Positions 42,365 through 54,241 of a stretch of 64,000 bases of DNA are shown piece after piece. The stretch comes from Triplophysa rosa (Eukaryota > Chordata > Actinopteri > Cypriniformes > Nemacheilidae). Location: assembly GCF_024868665.1 (NCBI RefSeq), contig NW_026634180.1, forward strand, positions 62,001 through 126,000, in the 5' to 3' direction. The notes beneath the pieces are model-generated. The model made no database searches. It was given only the letters and a program-made list of their open reading frames with translations, and was not told the DNA's origin. Each line of letters begins with the position of its first letter. Position 1 is the first letter of the stretch. Both the position numbers and the translations under genes were made by a program.

Positions 42365-44251
42365 ATGTGGAAGCAAGCAGTGCCATTAACAGATTATGAT
42401 TACAGTGGACGAGATGTAAAGACTCCAAAATTCAGACGATTTCCATTTGATCCATATTCATCAGAGCAAGCTCGTAGGCTCCTTGGACAAAGTCAACATC
42501 GAACACTGCAGAACATTTTTCATCAGGAAAATAGTATACTAGCACCATTTACTACAGTAGCTGAACAACATCAATTCTCTATAACCATCCTGGGAATAAA
42601 CTCAGTGATTGGTACAGTGCATCAGTACAGGACATCTAACGCTACAACGTACCAAGTTTGATTGTACCACCTGGAGATATACTACGACCTACTACGTTCT
42701 AAATTAAGACATTGTGTGATCATGAAACATCAACTACAGCAAGAATGGACAATGACACGTTTTCTCACAGCATGTGTGGTGATATTTCTGATTTATCTCT
42801 GCCATTTATTCTGTATTGAAATGCAATAAACGAAAGCAGGATCAATGATACCTTCAATCAAACTAATTCAGAGTATGGTGAGGCAAAAAGGGACGTCGAG
42901 AACTTTGATAACCTAAGCGATTATTTACTTTCAAGAAGAGGATCATCATTCCATGGAAACAACTTCGACAAAAAAGACTGGATGGACAATGAGGAGGGCT
43001 CTCCACACCATTATGCAGCCAATCTGTGGTGGAGGTTAACTAACCACACAGTGAGAATCAACAACCCAAGGAACTGTTATGGCTGTGCACAGTTTCCTCA
43101 TAGCACAGCGGCAGGAGACTGGTGGCCTCATCAGGACCCAGACACAGTGGAGAAATTAGCTCTAGTAGCCGTAGCAGCAGCGTCCTTCACAGCATCTGAC
43201 ACTTTCTATTTCAGACGGAATGCAAATGAAACACTGGAAAAAGTCAAGATTATCAACCGAGTGTTTGGTCAAGTGGCTACAGTTCGAAACATTACAGACA
43301 AGTTGGTGTGCTATGAAGGAACAAAGGGACTGCATCGTGTGGGAAAGATTCCAAGGGAGAAGTTCTATATTGTTCATAATGAAGTTACAACTAATCAGAC
43401 TACCCGACAGATGTGTCTGACTTGTATGAGGATGACAGTGTTAATATAGCCTTTAAAAGTGGACATCAACAAATGGAAAAGACCTAATTTGACACAAACA
43501 GTCATGGCACTAGAGTTCTTATCTAGTGCTGAATGGATTAGGAATCAGTGCTGAGCGGTTTGCTCCTCATTACATATACCAGATGGACAAGAAGCTGGAG
43601 TCTTACAAGAACATTACTGGTTGTGTGGTTACAGAGTGTACTTATCATTACAGAGTGGACAGGACTGTGTTCCTTGGTACAGTTACACGGTGGAGCCATC
43701 ATCATACCACATAAAATGATGACACAACAACAGAGGACACGAAGAGGACTGTTTGATTTCCTATCTAATAGCCCCGTGCCAAAGAATCATCACATCTGGA
43801 CAGTGGCAGAAAAAGTTTCAGCTGCTTTTAGTCCTATGTTGGGAGTAAGTTCTTTGATGAATGAAGTTGAGATCACCAGATTTGAATTTACGTCATTTAT
43901 GAATACCAAGAACATTGTCATGACAGGCATCAAGGAGGAGCTACGCGGACTAAGATTGACTGTGTTGAAAAATTGACAGTGGCGAAAGGAGGAGTTTGTG
44001 CTGTCATTGGAGAAACCTGTTGCACCTATATTCCAGAGAACGATGCGGATGGACATCTCATCGATGAAGGAATGAAAAACATATCATTGATGGTTGAGAC
44101 TTTGACCAAATCTGAGATTAACTCAGACACTTTTAACTGGGACTGGACCAAGGGTGTGTTTACCAACATGAAAAATTTGATGTTAATTGCGGCTTGCAGT
44201 GTTGCATTTCTTTTATTGACACTATGCATTTGGCCATGTATATTGAAGTAA
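42365..44251 (+). pseudogene. Env region of ERV, copy 2 (broken)
   Basis: Four plus-strand ORFs in order: 42365-42661, 42982-43449 (surface subunit with NPRNCYGCAQFPHS and several N-x-S/T sites), 43548-43976 (a basic RTRRG cleavage-type site and the start of the transmembrane subunit) and 43973-44251 (CX6CC motif CAVIGETCC and a hydrophobic anchor). Stops and frameshifts separate them. No gag or pol lies between the preceding LTR-like region and this env. Protein similarity to copy 1 is clear, but the copies are diverged, so they are separate insertions or an old duplication. Confidence 0.8.
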
Positions 44252-44639
44252 TTTCAACAGGCAGCTAAAGCCACTGTCCTCAGCCAAATGGTAGTATATG
44301 CTGTGTCACAACATAGCATGTACGTATAATGATCGAACATATGCTAATATTGACTAGGGTCAAGAATTACATAATCTTAAAGGGTTTAAAAACAGAAATA
44401 CTCATGTTATGAAGTATTTACCGAATTGTGGAATTTTTTTTTTTAGATATACCGCTTGCTAATAACCTACGTATTATTATATGATTCACTGAATGCACAC
44501 GCAATTTGAAATTCTTAAAGCACTGTTGAGCACTTTTTATCTGTTGTTTGATATTACATTTTATGATAGTCAATAACTAACTTAAACTTAAGGATAACAC
44601 CTGATTGGAGTGTGAGGCTTTTCAGCCTCAAAGGCAGGA

Positions 44640-45835
44640 CTATATGGCGGCTTTTCTATTACAGTATTAAGATTTCTTGATTTCTTATATAAAAATAATA
44701 CATTTAAGTTAGTAATAGACTTCATGATAATACATTTAAGTTAGTAATAGACAATCAGCACCATTGAGCACATACATAACACATCGAGCATATGCACAGC
44801 ATCATGTGTCACGGTCATGGAGGGAGAACCCAGTTGCAGGCAGAAATGAAGGGGTAACACAAAAGACTTTAATAAAACAAACAAAAACCCACGAGGGGGT
44901 GTCAACACGAGAACAAACTGAAATACAAAACTAGAACAAAACACTTCCCTCGATGGGGCAAGAAAAACTAAACTATATGTGACACAACGTCAAAGCAGGG
45001 TATAGTAATCCAAAATCAACAAACAAGGCACAGGCACTCACAGTACAAGGAACTCTGGACGTCACATAGAACACAAGCACAACGAACGAGCCCAGGACAA
45101 TGAAACATGAGGGCATTTTAAAGGGAGACAAACAAAGGAAGATAACGAGGGGCAGGTGAGGAACATAAGACACGGCAGGTAAGCAATACGGGAAACGAGA
45201 CACGAGAAAGCACATGGAATGCAAAAGATAAACACCCCATGACTTTCTCACACTGAACATAAGGGATATGTCACGATCCTGCCACAAGACTAGAAAATCC
45301 TGAACAAGAAGGCAGGACCATGACATCATGCAAGTAAAACATACAACTGGAAACAATTGTCACAAACACTGGTGTGTTTAGCATCGTTACTAAGGACAAT
45401 ATTGCCTTTTTGGGTTGCACAGAATGGACTTAACCATGAGCTCATTGGTAGAAAAAGACAAATATGGTATATAACATTGTATACATCTGCCGCTAAAAAA
45501 GGAGATGTATTAAACTTGTTTTTATGAACCTTAGCAGGTTAAGACCTATATAAGATATAATGGTAGCAACTCAGAAAGAGGACGGACTAACAAAAAGATG
45601 ATATCATGTGAAACCTGATTTGTAGAAGGTGATGTCAGGCGAAGCATGATTGGTTAACAAAGTGTAAAACAACTTGAAGTTACTGTATAAAAGATGGAGT
45701 CAGATATGTATTCTTTGGACAACATCAGATTAACTCTGTATGTCTCTCTTTGCTTGCTCGAGCAAATAAAGATTGAAACTCTTGAAACCTGGCTCCCAGG
45801 TCTTCGTGAATTCTTTCTACATTGGGTGATCGATT
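44640..45835 (+). mobile_element. Possible 3' ERV LTR, split by a solo LTR
   Basis: After env copy 2, a purine-rich CCTCAAAGGCAGGAC precedes sequence that resumes after the solo LTR. This contains a TATAAAAG box (about 45685), AATAAAG (about 45764) and ends near TTCTTTCTACATTGGGTGAT, which resembles a U5/primer-site junction. Without a second copy the boundaries are tentative. Confidence 0.35.
44807..45325 (-). mobile_element. Solo LTR with perfect 5-bp duplication (TCATG)
   Basis: 519 bp, plus strand TGTCACGGTCATGGAGGG...GGCAGGACCATGACA, flanked by TCATG on both sides (44802-44806 and 45326-45330). TG...CA ends, plus a GAACCCAGTTGCAGGCAG block shared with the LTRs at 52.0 and 53.9 kb, show an LTR family. 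The internal part was lost by LTR-LTR recombination. The minus orientation is inferred from the orientation of those LTRs and an antisense AATAAA near 44870. Confidence 0.9.
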
Positions 45836-45933
45836 CTGCCCCAACATGACCAATCAAATAAAAAAATAGTTACTGTTCATGTCTTCAGCAAGACTCTTCC
45901 ATTTTAACGATGAAAAAGTGCAATGCACAATGT

Positions 45934-46395
45934 ACACTGACCAAAATTATAAACGCAACACTTTTGTTTTTGCCCCCAATTTTTGTTTTTGTTTTTCATG
46001 ATTTAAGACTTTTTCTATGTACACAAAAGGCCTATTTCTCTCAAATATTGTTCACACATCTGTCTAAATCTGTGTTAGTGAGCACTTCTCCTTTGCCGAG
46101 ATAATCCATCCACTTCACATGTGTGGCATATAAAGATGCTGATTAGACAGCATGTTTATTACACAGGTGTGCCTTAGGCTGGCCACAATAAAAGGCTACT
46201 CTAAAATGTGCAGTTTTTCTGTATTGGGGGGTCTGAAAACCAGTCAGTATCTGGTGTGACCACCATTTGCCTTACGCAGTGCAACACATCTCCTTCGCAT
46301 AGACTTGATCAGGTTGTTAATTGTGGCCTGTGGAATGTTGGTCCACTCCTCTTCAAGGCTGTGCGAAGTTGCTGGATATTGGCAGGAACTGGAAC
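45934..46395. mobile_element. Fragment of a teleost DNA transposon
   Basis: Begins CACTGACCAAAATTATAAAC GCAACAC, a terminus I recognise as frequent in fish genomes, and continues with noncoding-looking sequence to about 46395, where it is cut by a retrotransposon fragment. The family name is uncertain. Confidence 0.4.
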
Positions 46396-46397
46396 AT

Positions 46398-46600
46398 GCC
46401 GTGGTATTCTGCAAATACTACCACGTCATCGATGTAGCACACCACTCCTGGCATTCCACATAACATAGAATCCATGGCTTTCTGGTAGGCTTCGGGGGAA
46501 CTAGACAATCCAAATGGAACCTTCTTAAAGTGATAGCATCCTATGTGTGTGACAAATGTGGTCAATTGTCTGGATTCAGGTGCCAGATCAATTTGCCAAA
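46398..46600 (-). pseudogene. Ty3/gypsy reverse transcriptase fragment
   Basis: The minus frame reads TTFVTHIGCYHFKKVPFGL, then SSSPEAYQKAMDSML and VVCYIDDVVVF. This is RT motif B-C with an intact Y-I-D-D catalytic box of Ty3/gypsy elements. It is only about 70 codons with no flanking LTR, so it is a dead fragment, distinct in sequence from both full elements in this window. Confidence 0.8.
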
Positions 46601-46609
46601 GAAAATGTA

Positions 46610-48890
46610 TTTTTATTCGTTTTCGGCCAAGAATTTTAATTTTGGTGCATCCCTACAATCTTTGCATTTTCAGCATCTTCTGCATTATTGATCCTTGTTC
46701 ATCAGTGACTGTTTGATGTTGAGATTCATCTTTTTATGCTAATGAGAATTGAGAGACTCATACACAACGATTACAAAAGATACAAACATTCCATGTTGCT
46801 CAAGAAGTCAACACTATACATTTAAAAGATCAAATATGTAGAAGATGCTGAAAAACAAAGATTGTGGAGGATTTGGAGGATTTCTCAGAAGACCACTAGA
46901 CAATTTATTAGCTCAGATCAAACAAGAACTCTTCAAGATCAAAACTCTTCAACAGCTATCACAAAAGCTGTCATTAATTTTTAAGATAGCATCATACTGC
47001 ATTAAGAATCTGGGCCCGTATTCATGAAAAATCTTTGCGCAAAGAATTGCTCCTAGTGATAAAATTCTAAGAAAATTCTTAGAAATGTGGGCGTTTCCCC
47101 TTAAAATTATAGAAAAGATCCTAATAAAGAAAAAATGAATTCATAAAGCGTCTTAACCCTTAAAAGAAAAAAAATTAGGAGTAGCGAGGAGGAATTTTAA
47201 GAGATTTAAGAGTTTCTTTAGCAGCAGAGAAAATGGACGAAACACGGAAAGTGAGAAGAAATGTGTTGCTATGCATGACAATTTCCATATTACTTTCAAG
47301 GTTGATCAGATTTTTTATTTTTATTGTTTTTTTGTGCGTGTGTGTGTGTTCAACTTTTGATTATCTTGGTTTTGGTTTTCTTGTATAGTTGCTTTGATGC
47401 AATGCAAATTGTAAAAGCGCTATAAAATAAAATGACATTGAATTGAATGACAGTGAGTTAATAAGACACAACACATTAGATGTTTGTGACCGGTCCTATT
47501 AGAGACACGCTAACATCTCCAAGACAGCGCAGAAAGCGCCAGAAATATTAGAAATCACTACATTAACATATTTAGCAACTGGAGAAATGCAGCTATGCAG
47601 CAGAGATGATTTGGTTCTGTCACAACCTTCTATAGTGATCACATAAACAATTAAAGCTGCACTTACAGAAACTTATTGTGTCACTGTTCATTTTATATCA
47701 AATAAGTTGATAATAACAGCATGGTAAATAAAAAAATAAAAATAAAGAATATACATACTGTATATACTGTATATGCGTGTGTGTGTGTGTTTGCCTGTGC
47801 GTACGGTAAATAGGAAAAAAGACGTGCAATTTCGAACTAATGACCCTATACTTAAAAGCACTCTTTTTTCCTTCTTGGTCAACCAACCAATCACAGTCTT
47901 TAAAAGAGTCAAATTTGAACAGTTTGGATTTGAAAAGTCATTGCATCTGGTTTTTATTTACAGTTTGCATGGAAAGATTTTTGTAAATGGTACTGTAAAT
48001 ATGAATGTATTGTTTTATTATATTTAATTAGAATGAAATATACTGACAAATTACATATAATTGAAACATTGCTAAAACAGTTTGCAATTTTTTTCATTGT
48101 TAGCTTAGTGAATAGTAAGACATGAGTGTTTAACTCATTTCACTTTTTGTCCAGAAACTATCCAAATGAAAGACAAGATGGACAATGCCAATGTTTCCTG
48201 TATTGTTTTGTGTATTAATTTAATTGTTCTAATATCATAAATAAATTAAAGATGGATCACAAGATAATACATTACTAATATTATATGATATTATTTTGAG
48301 GGGAAAATGACATTTAACATATTATGTTGTATATATGCCGGTATTTGTTGAGGAGACTAACAGATGACAGTTGTTTCCTCTCTTTCTCCCATGCTCCGCC
48401 CACTCCCCAACCCTTCTTCTAACAATGACCATGCCCATTTAAATCTGCAGATCTGTCTGTGCGTGCAGCGCCACAAACAGTCGAACACAGCTTATGTTTA
48501 CATTCACGAGGCATGAGACCATTGATTGCTGTTGCGTGCCATGACTTGCGCTAAATTCGCGATCTGAAAGTTATCTTACAAACATGATCGGCAATTTGCC
48601 GGACAATTGATTGCTGTTGCGACTCGTGACTCATGCTAATTTCATGATCTGAAAGTTATATATTGAGCATGACTGGCATTTTGTCCATGGTGGCGAGTGC
48701 AGCCACACTATAGCTCTGCATCTGAGCTCTGGCCTCCCATCGCTGTGTCAAGGGTTCCCAGATTTGCGTAACAAAAACCAAGCCGGAACACTGCAGCACT
48801 GCAGACATGGCAACACTGCTTATGTCTGACTAGTGACTGTTTCTGCGCAAGCATGAGTAATCATGTCTACTGTAGGGTCTAGTCTGATCA
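46610..48890. other. No gene seen
   Basis: GGGCCCGTATTCATGAAAA at about 47012 resembles a fish DNA-transposon terminus, but its partner end was not found. Simple (TG)n occurs near 47335 and 47775. ORFs at 46845 and 47688-48027 lack motifs. Confidence 0.4.
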
Positions 48891-48894
48891 AAGT

Positions 48895-49158
48895 TTACCA
48901 GCTGGGATCATAAAATCGTACAACACAGTAACCTCTCAGCAGTGCTTCGACCAGGCACCAACAAGTCTGGCCAACTGTCCTATTCTCAACACCTTCATCA
49001 CTGACCAGGACAGATTCGTATACTCTCCCCTGGACTTCAAAGGAGGTTCTTGGGGGAGGACAGGACTGTTCACCAAAGTGAGAAAAGCCATGTGGCCCCC
49101 AGGGACTGAGAGCCTCAAATTCTTCCAAAAGAATGTCTCTGTCTCTTTCCTTAGCCAC
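48895..49158 (-). CDS. Unassigned 87-codon ORF
   Basis: Composition is protein-like (WGPHGFSHFGEQSCPPP, then GRVYESVLVSDEG), but the opposite strand is also open over much of the region. I do not recognise a domain. It could be an exon of a gene or part of a transposon. Frame choice is uncertain. Confidence 0.2.
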   Translation of the reverse strand: MAKERDRDILLEEFEALSPWGPHGFSHFGEQSCPPPRTSFEVQGRVYESVLVSDEGVENRTVGQTCWCLVEALLRGYCVVRFYDPSW

Positions 49159-49159
49159 A

Positions 49160-50689
49160 AAAGACTGGTTTAAAATTTATATACAACCACCCCACTGTGT
49201 ATGCTTGTTTCCACGTTATTCTCCTTCACCTATAACTTCAAAGGCATGTGTGCTTAGTGGTATTCTGTGTATATTTACATTCTTGTACAAACTACAGGTC
49301 AATGTAATTATAATCCTTTCATGTTTCAAGTGTTTCCCTTTTAATTTCTTAGAATGTGGTGAATATCACAGTAATGTATTTTATACCATACTCATTTTAT
49401 TTTATTCTAAGTCTATTTCTGCTCCAAACTCCTAGGCGACCATAAATGCAAATGAGTTAGTGTGCCGGACAAAGAAACATGTTTTTGCGCTCAAAACTAT
49501 GTCATCACATTGGATTGCCCACCTTGGAGGGGCGTGACGCCCCCGGTGTTATAACATCTGGGCACGAAGGAAACAACGCTCTTTTGTGTGTGTGTTCGCA
49601 CTCGCTCGTGTTTGTTCACCCTCTCGAGACCTGTCTCTCTCCTTTGAGACAGCTTCTTTCGGCAGTGTGCTTCGGCTAAGTCCGTTCTACATTCGTCAGC
49701 CAATCTGATTCTAAGAAAGAATCCCACGGACTCACCCGCTTGCTTTGAAGCCATCAGGACTCTGAAACCTTTTTCACACGCACTAAAACTGGTGCCTACA
49801 CAACCAAGGAAGCCAATGCAAGTATCTGATCTATTTCTAAATAGCTGCGCTTATGGAGATTGTCCTTGATGGTTTATGCAGATGCGAATAGCTGATTTAA
49901 TACTGCCACTCTTTGCTTTGTCTATTTATTTCATTCTTTACTGCTTTTAAGTTTTATGTTTGTCTGTTAGTGTTTGGTCTTTGTTTGTTAGTTGGTTTTA
50001 TTCCCATTCAGTGTAGTAAATAAAACCGCATTTGTAACCACGCTCGAATCGTTTCTGTTTTTATTTATCACATATCAAAGTCACTTAAACTGCTTGATTT
50101 CGTTTAGATTTCTGAAGTGGTACTGTACTACAGTAAGAATATTGTTTTTCCAAGGCCAGGAAAGTAATATTTCTTAGAGTTGATATACGATCTGCTGATC
50201 ACTCGCTGGACGAGTACATTTAGTTTGTCGCTATTATTAATTCTGCTGCATCAGGTAAAGTATATAAAATATGTAATGGTTAATCACCATTAATTATTTG
50301 TATGTTACTGTGGTTAAACTCATAGTTTCCCTGAAATACACTACACTACACTACTTTTAATTCAGAATTGTACTTCTGCGGTTTAAAAAATGTTCATATA
50401 AATAAATGATTAGACTGGAAAACTTTACTGAATGAGTTACTTGAATGAGTTACTTGAAAACAAAGTAACTGGAGTATTGATATGCAAATGTATAAAGTAA
50501 CTGCGCTACATTATTCGTTACTTAAAAAGTAATCTGATTAGGTAATGCACGTTACTTGTAACGTGTTACCCCCAACACTGCTTACGAGTCACTATCCGTT
50601 TGTCAGGTTCTTATACAATGGCTCGTTTTTGTAGCACCTGCTTGTTTTCGAGATGTTTAGGCAAATTATTTTCACCGGATGTAGTGTTG
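49160..50689. other. No gene; dispersed-repeat tail at 50510-50580
   Basis: GTTACTTGTAACGTGTTACC followed by CCCAACACTG (about 50551-50580) is a common vertebrate repeat end. The rest shows no supported gene. Confidence 0.4.
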
Positions 50690-50850
50690 CTTTCGTCAAC
50701 AAAAATTATGGTTTGTGACAATGACTATAATTAAATGTATAATGCAATATTGTTGACGAATAAAAACGAGACTAAATGTGGTTTACAAAATAAAAACTAT
50801 GCTAAAATGTCTCTTCATTTTCGTTGACCAAAACGAGACGAGACGAAATG
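50690..50850 (+). repeat. Dispersed repeat H, left part
   Basis: GTTGCTTTCGTCAACAAAAA and ACGAGACTAAATG-type blocks. A related block with AAAACTAGACTAAAATGTCA and TTTTCATCGAC lies at 56180-56340. They may be two halves of one old element separated by later insertions, or two copies. Confidence 0.4.
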
Positions 50851-52021
50851 TTATAACTAGGGCTGTCAACGTTAACGTGTTAACGCATGCGATTATTTTT
50901 TTCAAATTAACGCGTGAAAAATATTTAACGCAATTAACGCAGCATCCGTTTGTTTTGACATTCTTTGTCTAGCGTTACATTAAGTAATCACGCTCTTATT
51001 TGTGTACAGCAGGGCTAGTCAACTGGCGGCCCGCGGGCCAAATGCGGCCCGTCAATCATCTTTACCTGGCCCGCCTTAACATTTCAAATAAGTGGAGACT
51101 TTAAGAATGGTGTGCTTTAAATGCACGTCCTCCTGAGACGCCACATCTTTAAAAGCCCAAAACGCTGCTACATAATTCCCTCGGCTCATAATGAATTTAC
51201 GTCTCATAAAGCGATGTGATCGGTCAGTCCAAGAAACTTAATGTTATTTATAACGTTATAATCAGCAATGCATTGCACAGCCACAGGCAATCGGTTTGCG
51301 CACGCGATAGGTCGTGTTCTAAAACGCGTTTTCTGCCCTTGAATGTAGGCTAACTGTAGGAAGGGTACACCACGTGAACGGTTGTCTCAGATAAGGGGAA
51401 AACGGTGGTGTTTTGATTACTGCATTCATTATGAATAATGGCTATATTTACGAAAAACAGCTGTTCATCTCCCCCCAGAACTCGCACTATATAAAGGCTC
51501 TGCCCTATAAGTGCGTGGGGCACATGAATGCGATTGGAATTCACCCGAAGATGTGATAATAGCGTTCAGTTTCTTGCACAGATCAATTGACTGATTTATA
51601 AGACGCTTATTTAACGTCACAAGGGGCAGGGATTACTTTTGTGTTGAATGTATTTGCGTTTTTTACTTTTATTGTTTTAACTTTAATTAATTCAACCAAA
51701 TATCTTCTTGAAAAAACAATGCCACCCACATCTTGGATGTACTGGAGAACTGTGGGTGAGTAAATTAGTAGCAATTTTTGGGTAAAGTAATGCATTAAGG
51801 AATATAAAATACAGTTAAAAAGAAAATTTCCTTTTTAATTTAATATCATGAAAAGGCACAAATACTGGATGGAATATTTGTGTGCATGCTATATGGCCTA
51901 TAAGTAACAGCAACAAAAACAGTATAAAGGAACAAAACGAAATAAATAACAGAAATACAAAATAACAGAAGAAATGAGGATATGGTAAAAAAACTGACCC
52001 GCATCTTATTTATACTTCTGG

Positions 52022-52393
52022 TGTCAAGACCGTGGTGAAAGAACCCAGTTGCAGGCAGCGGGGATGAAAAACTAACGCTGGACGAGAACAAGACAGCACA
52101 TAGCACACGCACCAAACACAATCACCGAACACAGGACAAAGAAACATGAGGGTATATATACAGTAGGTAAGACAAACAAGGGATAATGACACGGGGCAGG
52201 TGTGGGTAATTAAACACTCAGGGGAAGATGACAAGGAAACGAGAGGAATGGGGCCAATGACAAGACCCTGGAGAGAACGTATATTATTGTCAAACGGACA
52301 ACAATATGTTTCTCTCCACACATAACCTAAGGACTCTGCCCCGATCCCACCACACAACTAGAATTTCATAAACAAGACGGTGGGACCGTGACA
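52022..52393 (-). mobile_element. 3' LTR of gag-only element
   Basis: 372 bp, nearly identical to the 5' LTR outside two indels: the duplicated CACCAAACACAAT block and the missing AAGGACTCTG-type segment. This indicates a fairly recent insertion. A polypurine tract precedes it on the minus strand (52394-52406). Confidence 0.9.
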
Positions 52394-52728
52394 GAGCCCC
52401 CCCCTTAATGAACTCCCCCAGGTGTTCACCAAGGGGTTGACAAACAAGACATGACAGACTGGGAGACAGACAGGACAAGGCAAAACAAAGAAAACAAAAT
52501 CAAGGGTAAACATGACAAGACAACAACAGGACTTGGGTGAGACATCAAAAATAACAAACATGGGAGGGGGGGACCAAACAAGGGCCCATAGGGGGCAGTC
52601 CATAGGGGTGGGGAAAAGTCCCAGTCCCCGGCTGCGCTCGAGGGCGCGGAGTCCTGGGGGACTTAGGGGGAGTCCACGGGGGGACAGTCTTTGGCCCTGG
52701 CAGTTTCCCAGGGCCCAGCTGGACATGG

Positions 52729-53290
52729 CTTGACGCCGGCTGGAAGGCCGGCTGGACATGGCTTGACGCCGGCAGGATCACCGGCTGGACATGGCTTGAC
52801 GCCGGCTGGAAGGCCGGCTGGACATGGCTTGACGCCGGCAGGATCACTGGACTGGACGCCGGCTGGATCACCGGACTGGATACCGGCTGCACCGGACTGG
52901 ACACAGGGCTGGACACAAGACTGGACACAGGCCTGGACACATGACTAGACAAAAGACTGGACACAAGACTGGACACAGGACTGGACACACGACTGGACAC
53001 AGGACTGGACGCCGGCTGGATCGCCGGCTCCACCGGACTGGAATCGACACTAGACACGACACTGGACACCGGACTGGGCATCGGCTGCACCGGACTGGAC
53101 ATCGACTTGGACACCGGACTGGACATCGACTTGGACACCGGACTGGACGCCGGCTTGACCACCGGACCGGACGCGGCTCGACCGCCGGGACGCCGGCTCG
53201 ACCGCCGGCTAGGACGCCGGCCGGATCTCCGGTTGCACCGGACTGGACGCCGGCTGCACCGGAGTGGTAGCCGGCTGCACTGGACAGCAC
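52729..53290 (-). repeat. Degenerate VNTR within the gag-only element
   Basis: Units of about 12-45 bp built from CTGGACATGGCTTGACGCCG, CTGGATCACCGGACTGGA and CTGGACACAGGA. In one minus frame (52545-53432) it encodes long Ser-Ser-Pro-Val-type repeats, and other frames give Cys-Pro-Val or Gly-His-Arg repeats. Being open in several frames is a consequence of the repeat unit length, so protein status is doubtful. Confidence 0.85.
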
Positions 53291-53374
53291 GTTCCCCCGT
53301 GACGCTCCTTCCTCCTTCTCCGCACCGCCGGGTCTGCAGCCATCTTTGGCGGACCCGTGGGGACCGGAGGAAGT

Positions 53375-53850
53375 TCAGCGTTGGGGGAACCCCCAGACGT
53401 CGTCCCCGAGTCCTTCCCTCCCCATTCGCCACGGTCTCCGCCAGGGGAACCGAGAACCGTGGAGCTCCAGCCAGAGGGTACTGAGTCCCCCCGGGCAGCG
53501 GCAGCCAGGACGAGACCCCCCGGGACGCTCGAGTGGGGTTCCAAATGGAACCCCACTCCCGGGATCATCCCAGTTGGCCACGTACCTGACCATATCCGCG
53601 AACCCGAGAGGAGCCAGCAGCCTCTTCTCCGGCGGTGTGAGGCGCCGGGTGAGGCAGCAGTTGAAGATCGTCTTCAACTCAGCGTCATTGAACCCTGTCG
53701 CCTCAGCCACCGCCGAGAATGCTCTGGCGAACTCCTGGTCCCCAAAACTCCCCTGACGGAACCCCAGTAGCAAGTGGGCTAGGCCGGATCGGGGAGACGA
53801 CGCCTTGCCGTCCTTGGGAGCACCTGCTGGGTTCGTTTTGGTTCGGTCAT
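53375..53850 (-). CDS. Gag-like ORFs of the short LTR element
   Basis: An ATG at 53850 opens MTEPKRTQQVLPRTARRRL and stops near 53779. The next ORF (53375-53773) reads LLGFRQGSFGDQEFARAF, then FNDAELKTIFNCCLTRRLTP. The Leu-Arg/Phe-Arg-Gln, Glu-Phe, and Cys-Leu series resembles capsid regions of LTR elements and the remnant at 8420-8584. No zinc knuckle was seen. Whether the two ORFs are joined by splicing, frameshift or were broken by mutation is unknown. The role would be packaging element RNA, by analogy only. Confidence 0.5.
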
Positions 53851-53852
53851 TC

Positions 53853-54241
53853 TGTCACGACCGTGGTGAAAGAACCCAGTTGCAGGCAGCGGGGATGAAA
53901 AACTAACGCTGGACGAGAACAAGACAGCACATAGCACATGCACCAAACACAATGCACATAGCACATGCACCAAACACAATGACCGAACACAGGACAAAGA
54001 AACATGAGGGTATATATAGGTAAGACAAACAAGGGATAATGACACGGGGCAGGGTAATTAAACACTCAGGGGAAGATGACAAGGAAACGAGAGGAATGGT
54101 GCCAATGACAAGACACTGGAGAGAACGTATATTATTGTCAAACGGACAACAATATGTTTCTCTCCACACATAACTGCCCCGATCCCACCACACGACAAGA
54201 ATTTCATAAACAAGACGGTGGGACCGTGACATCTGGAGTCT
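53853..54241 (-). mobile_element. 5' LTR of gag-only element
   Basis: 389 bp, plus strand TGTCACGACCGTGGTGAAAG...GGTGGGACCGTGACA. Contains a duplicated CACATGCACCAAACACAAT block absent from the 3' LTR. TG...CA ends. The ATG of the gag-like ORF lies two bases after its minus-strand end. Confidence 0.9.

Larger units (their letters stand above)
52022..54241 (-). mobile_element. 2.2-kb gag-only LTR retrotransposon
   Basis: LTRs at 52022-52393 and 53853-54241 (minus orientation, TGTCACGGTC...GTGACA or TTGACA). Flanks TCTGG on both sides (52017-52021 and 54242-54246). Internal region is only about 1.46 kb and holds a gag-like coding part followed by a degenerate tandem repeat. No protease, RT or integrase exists, so it depends on another element. 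A polypurine tract of nine G lies on the minus strand before the 3' LTR. It resembles zebrafish Bhikhari-like short elements in layout; that comparison is from memory. Confidence 0.85.

Noticed and set aside
52868..53484. Repetitive ORFs (Cys-Pro-Val, Gly-His-Arg, Ser-Ser-Pro-Val) in multiple frames
   Set aside because: Products of the degenerate tandem repeat. Being open in several frames follows from the repeat unit and is not evidence of a protein.
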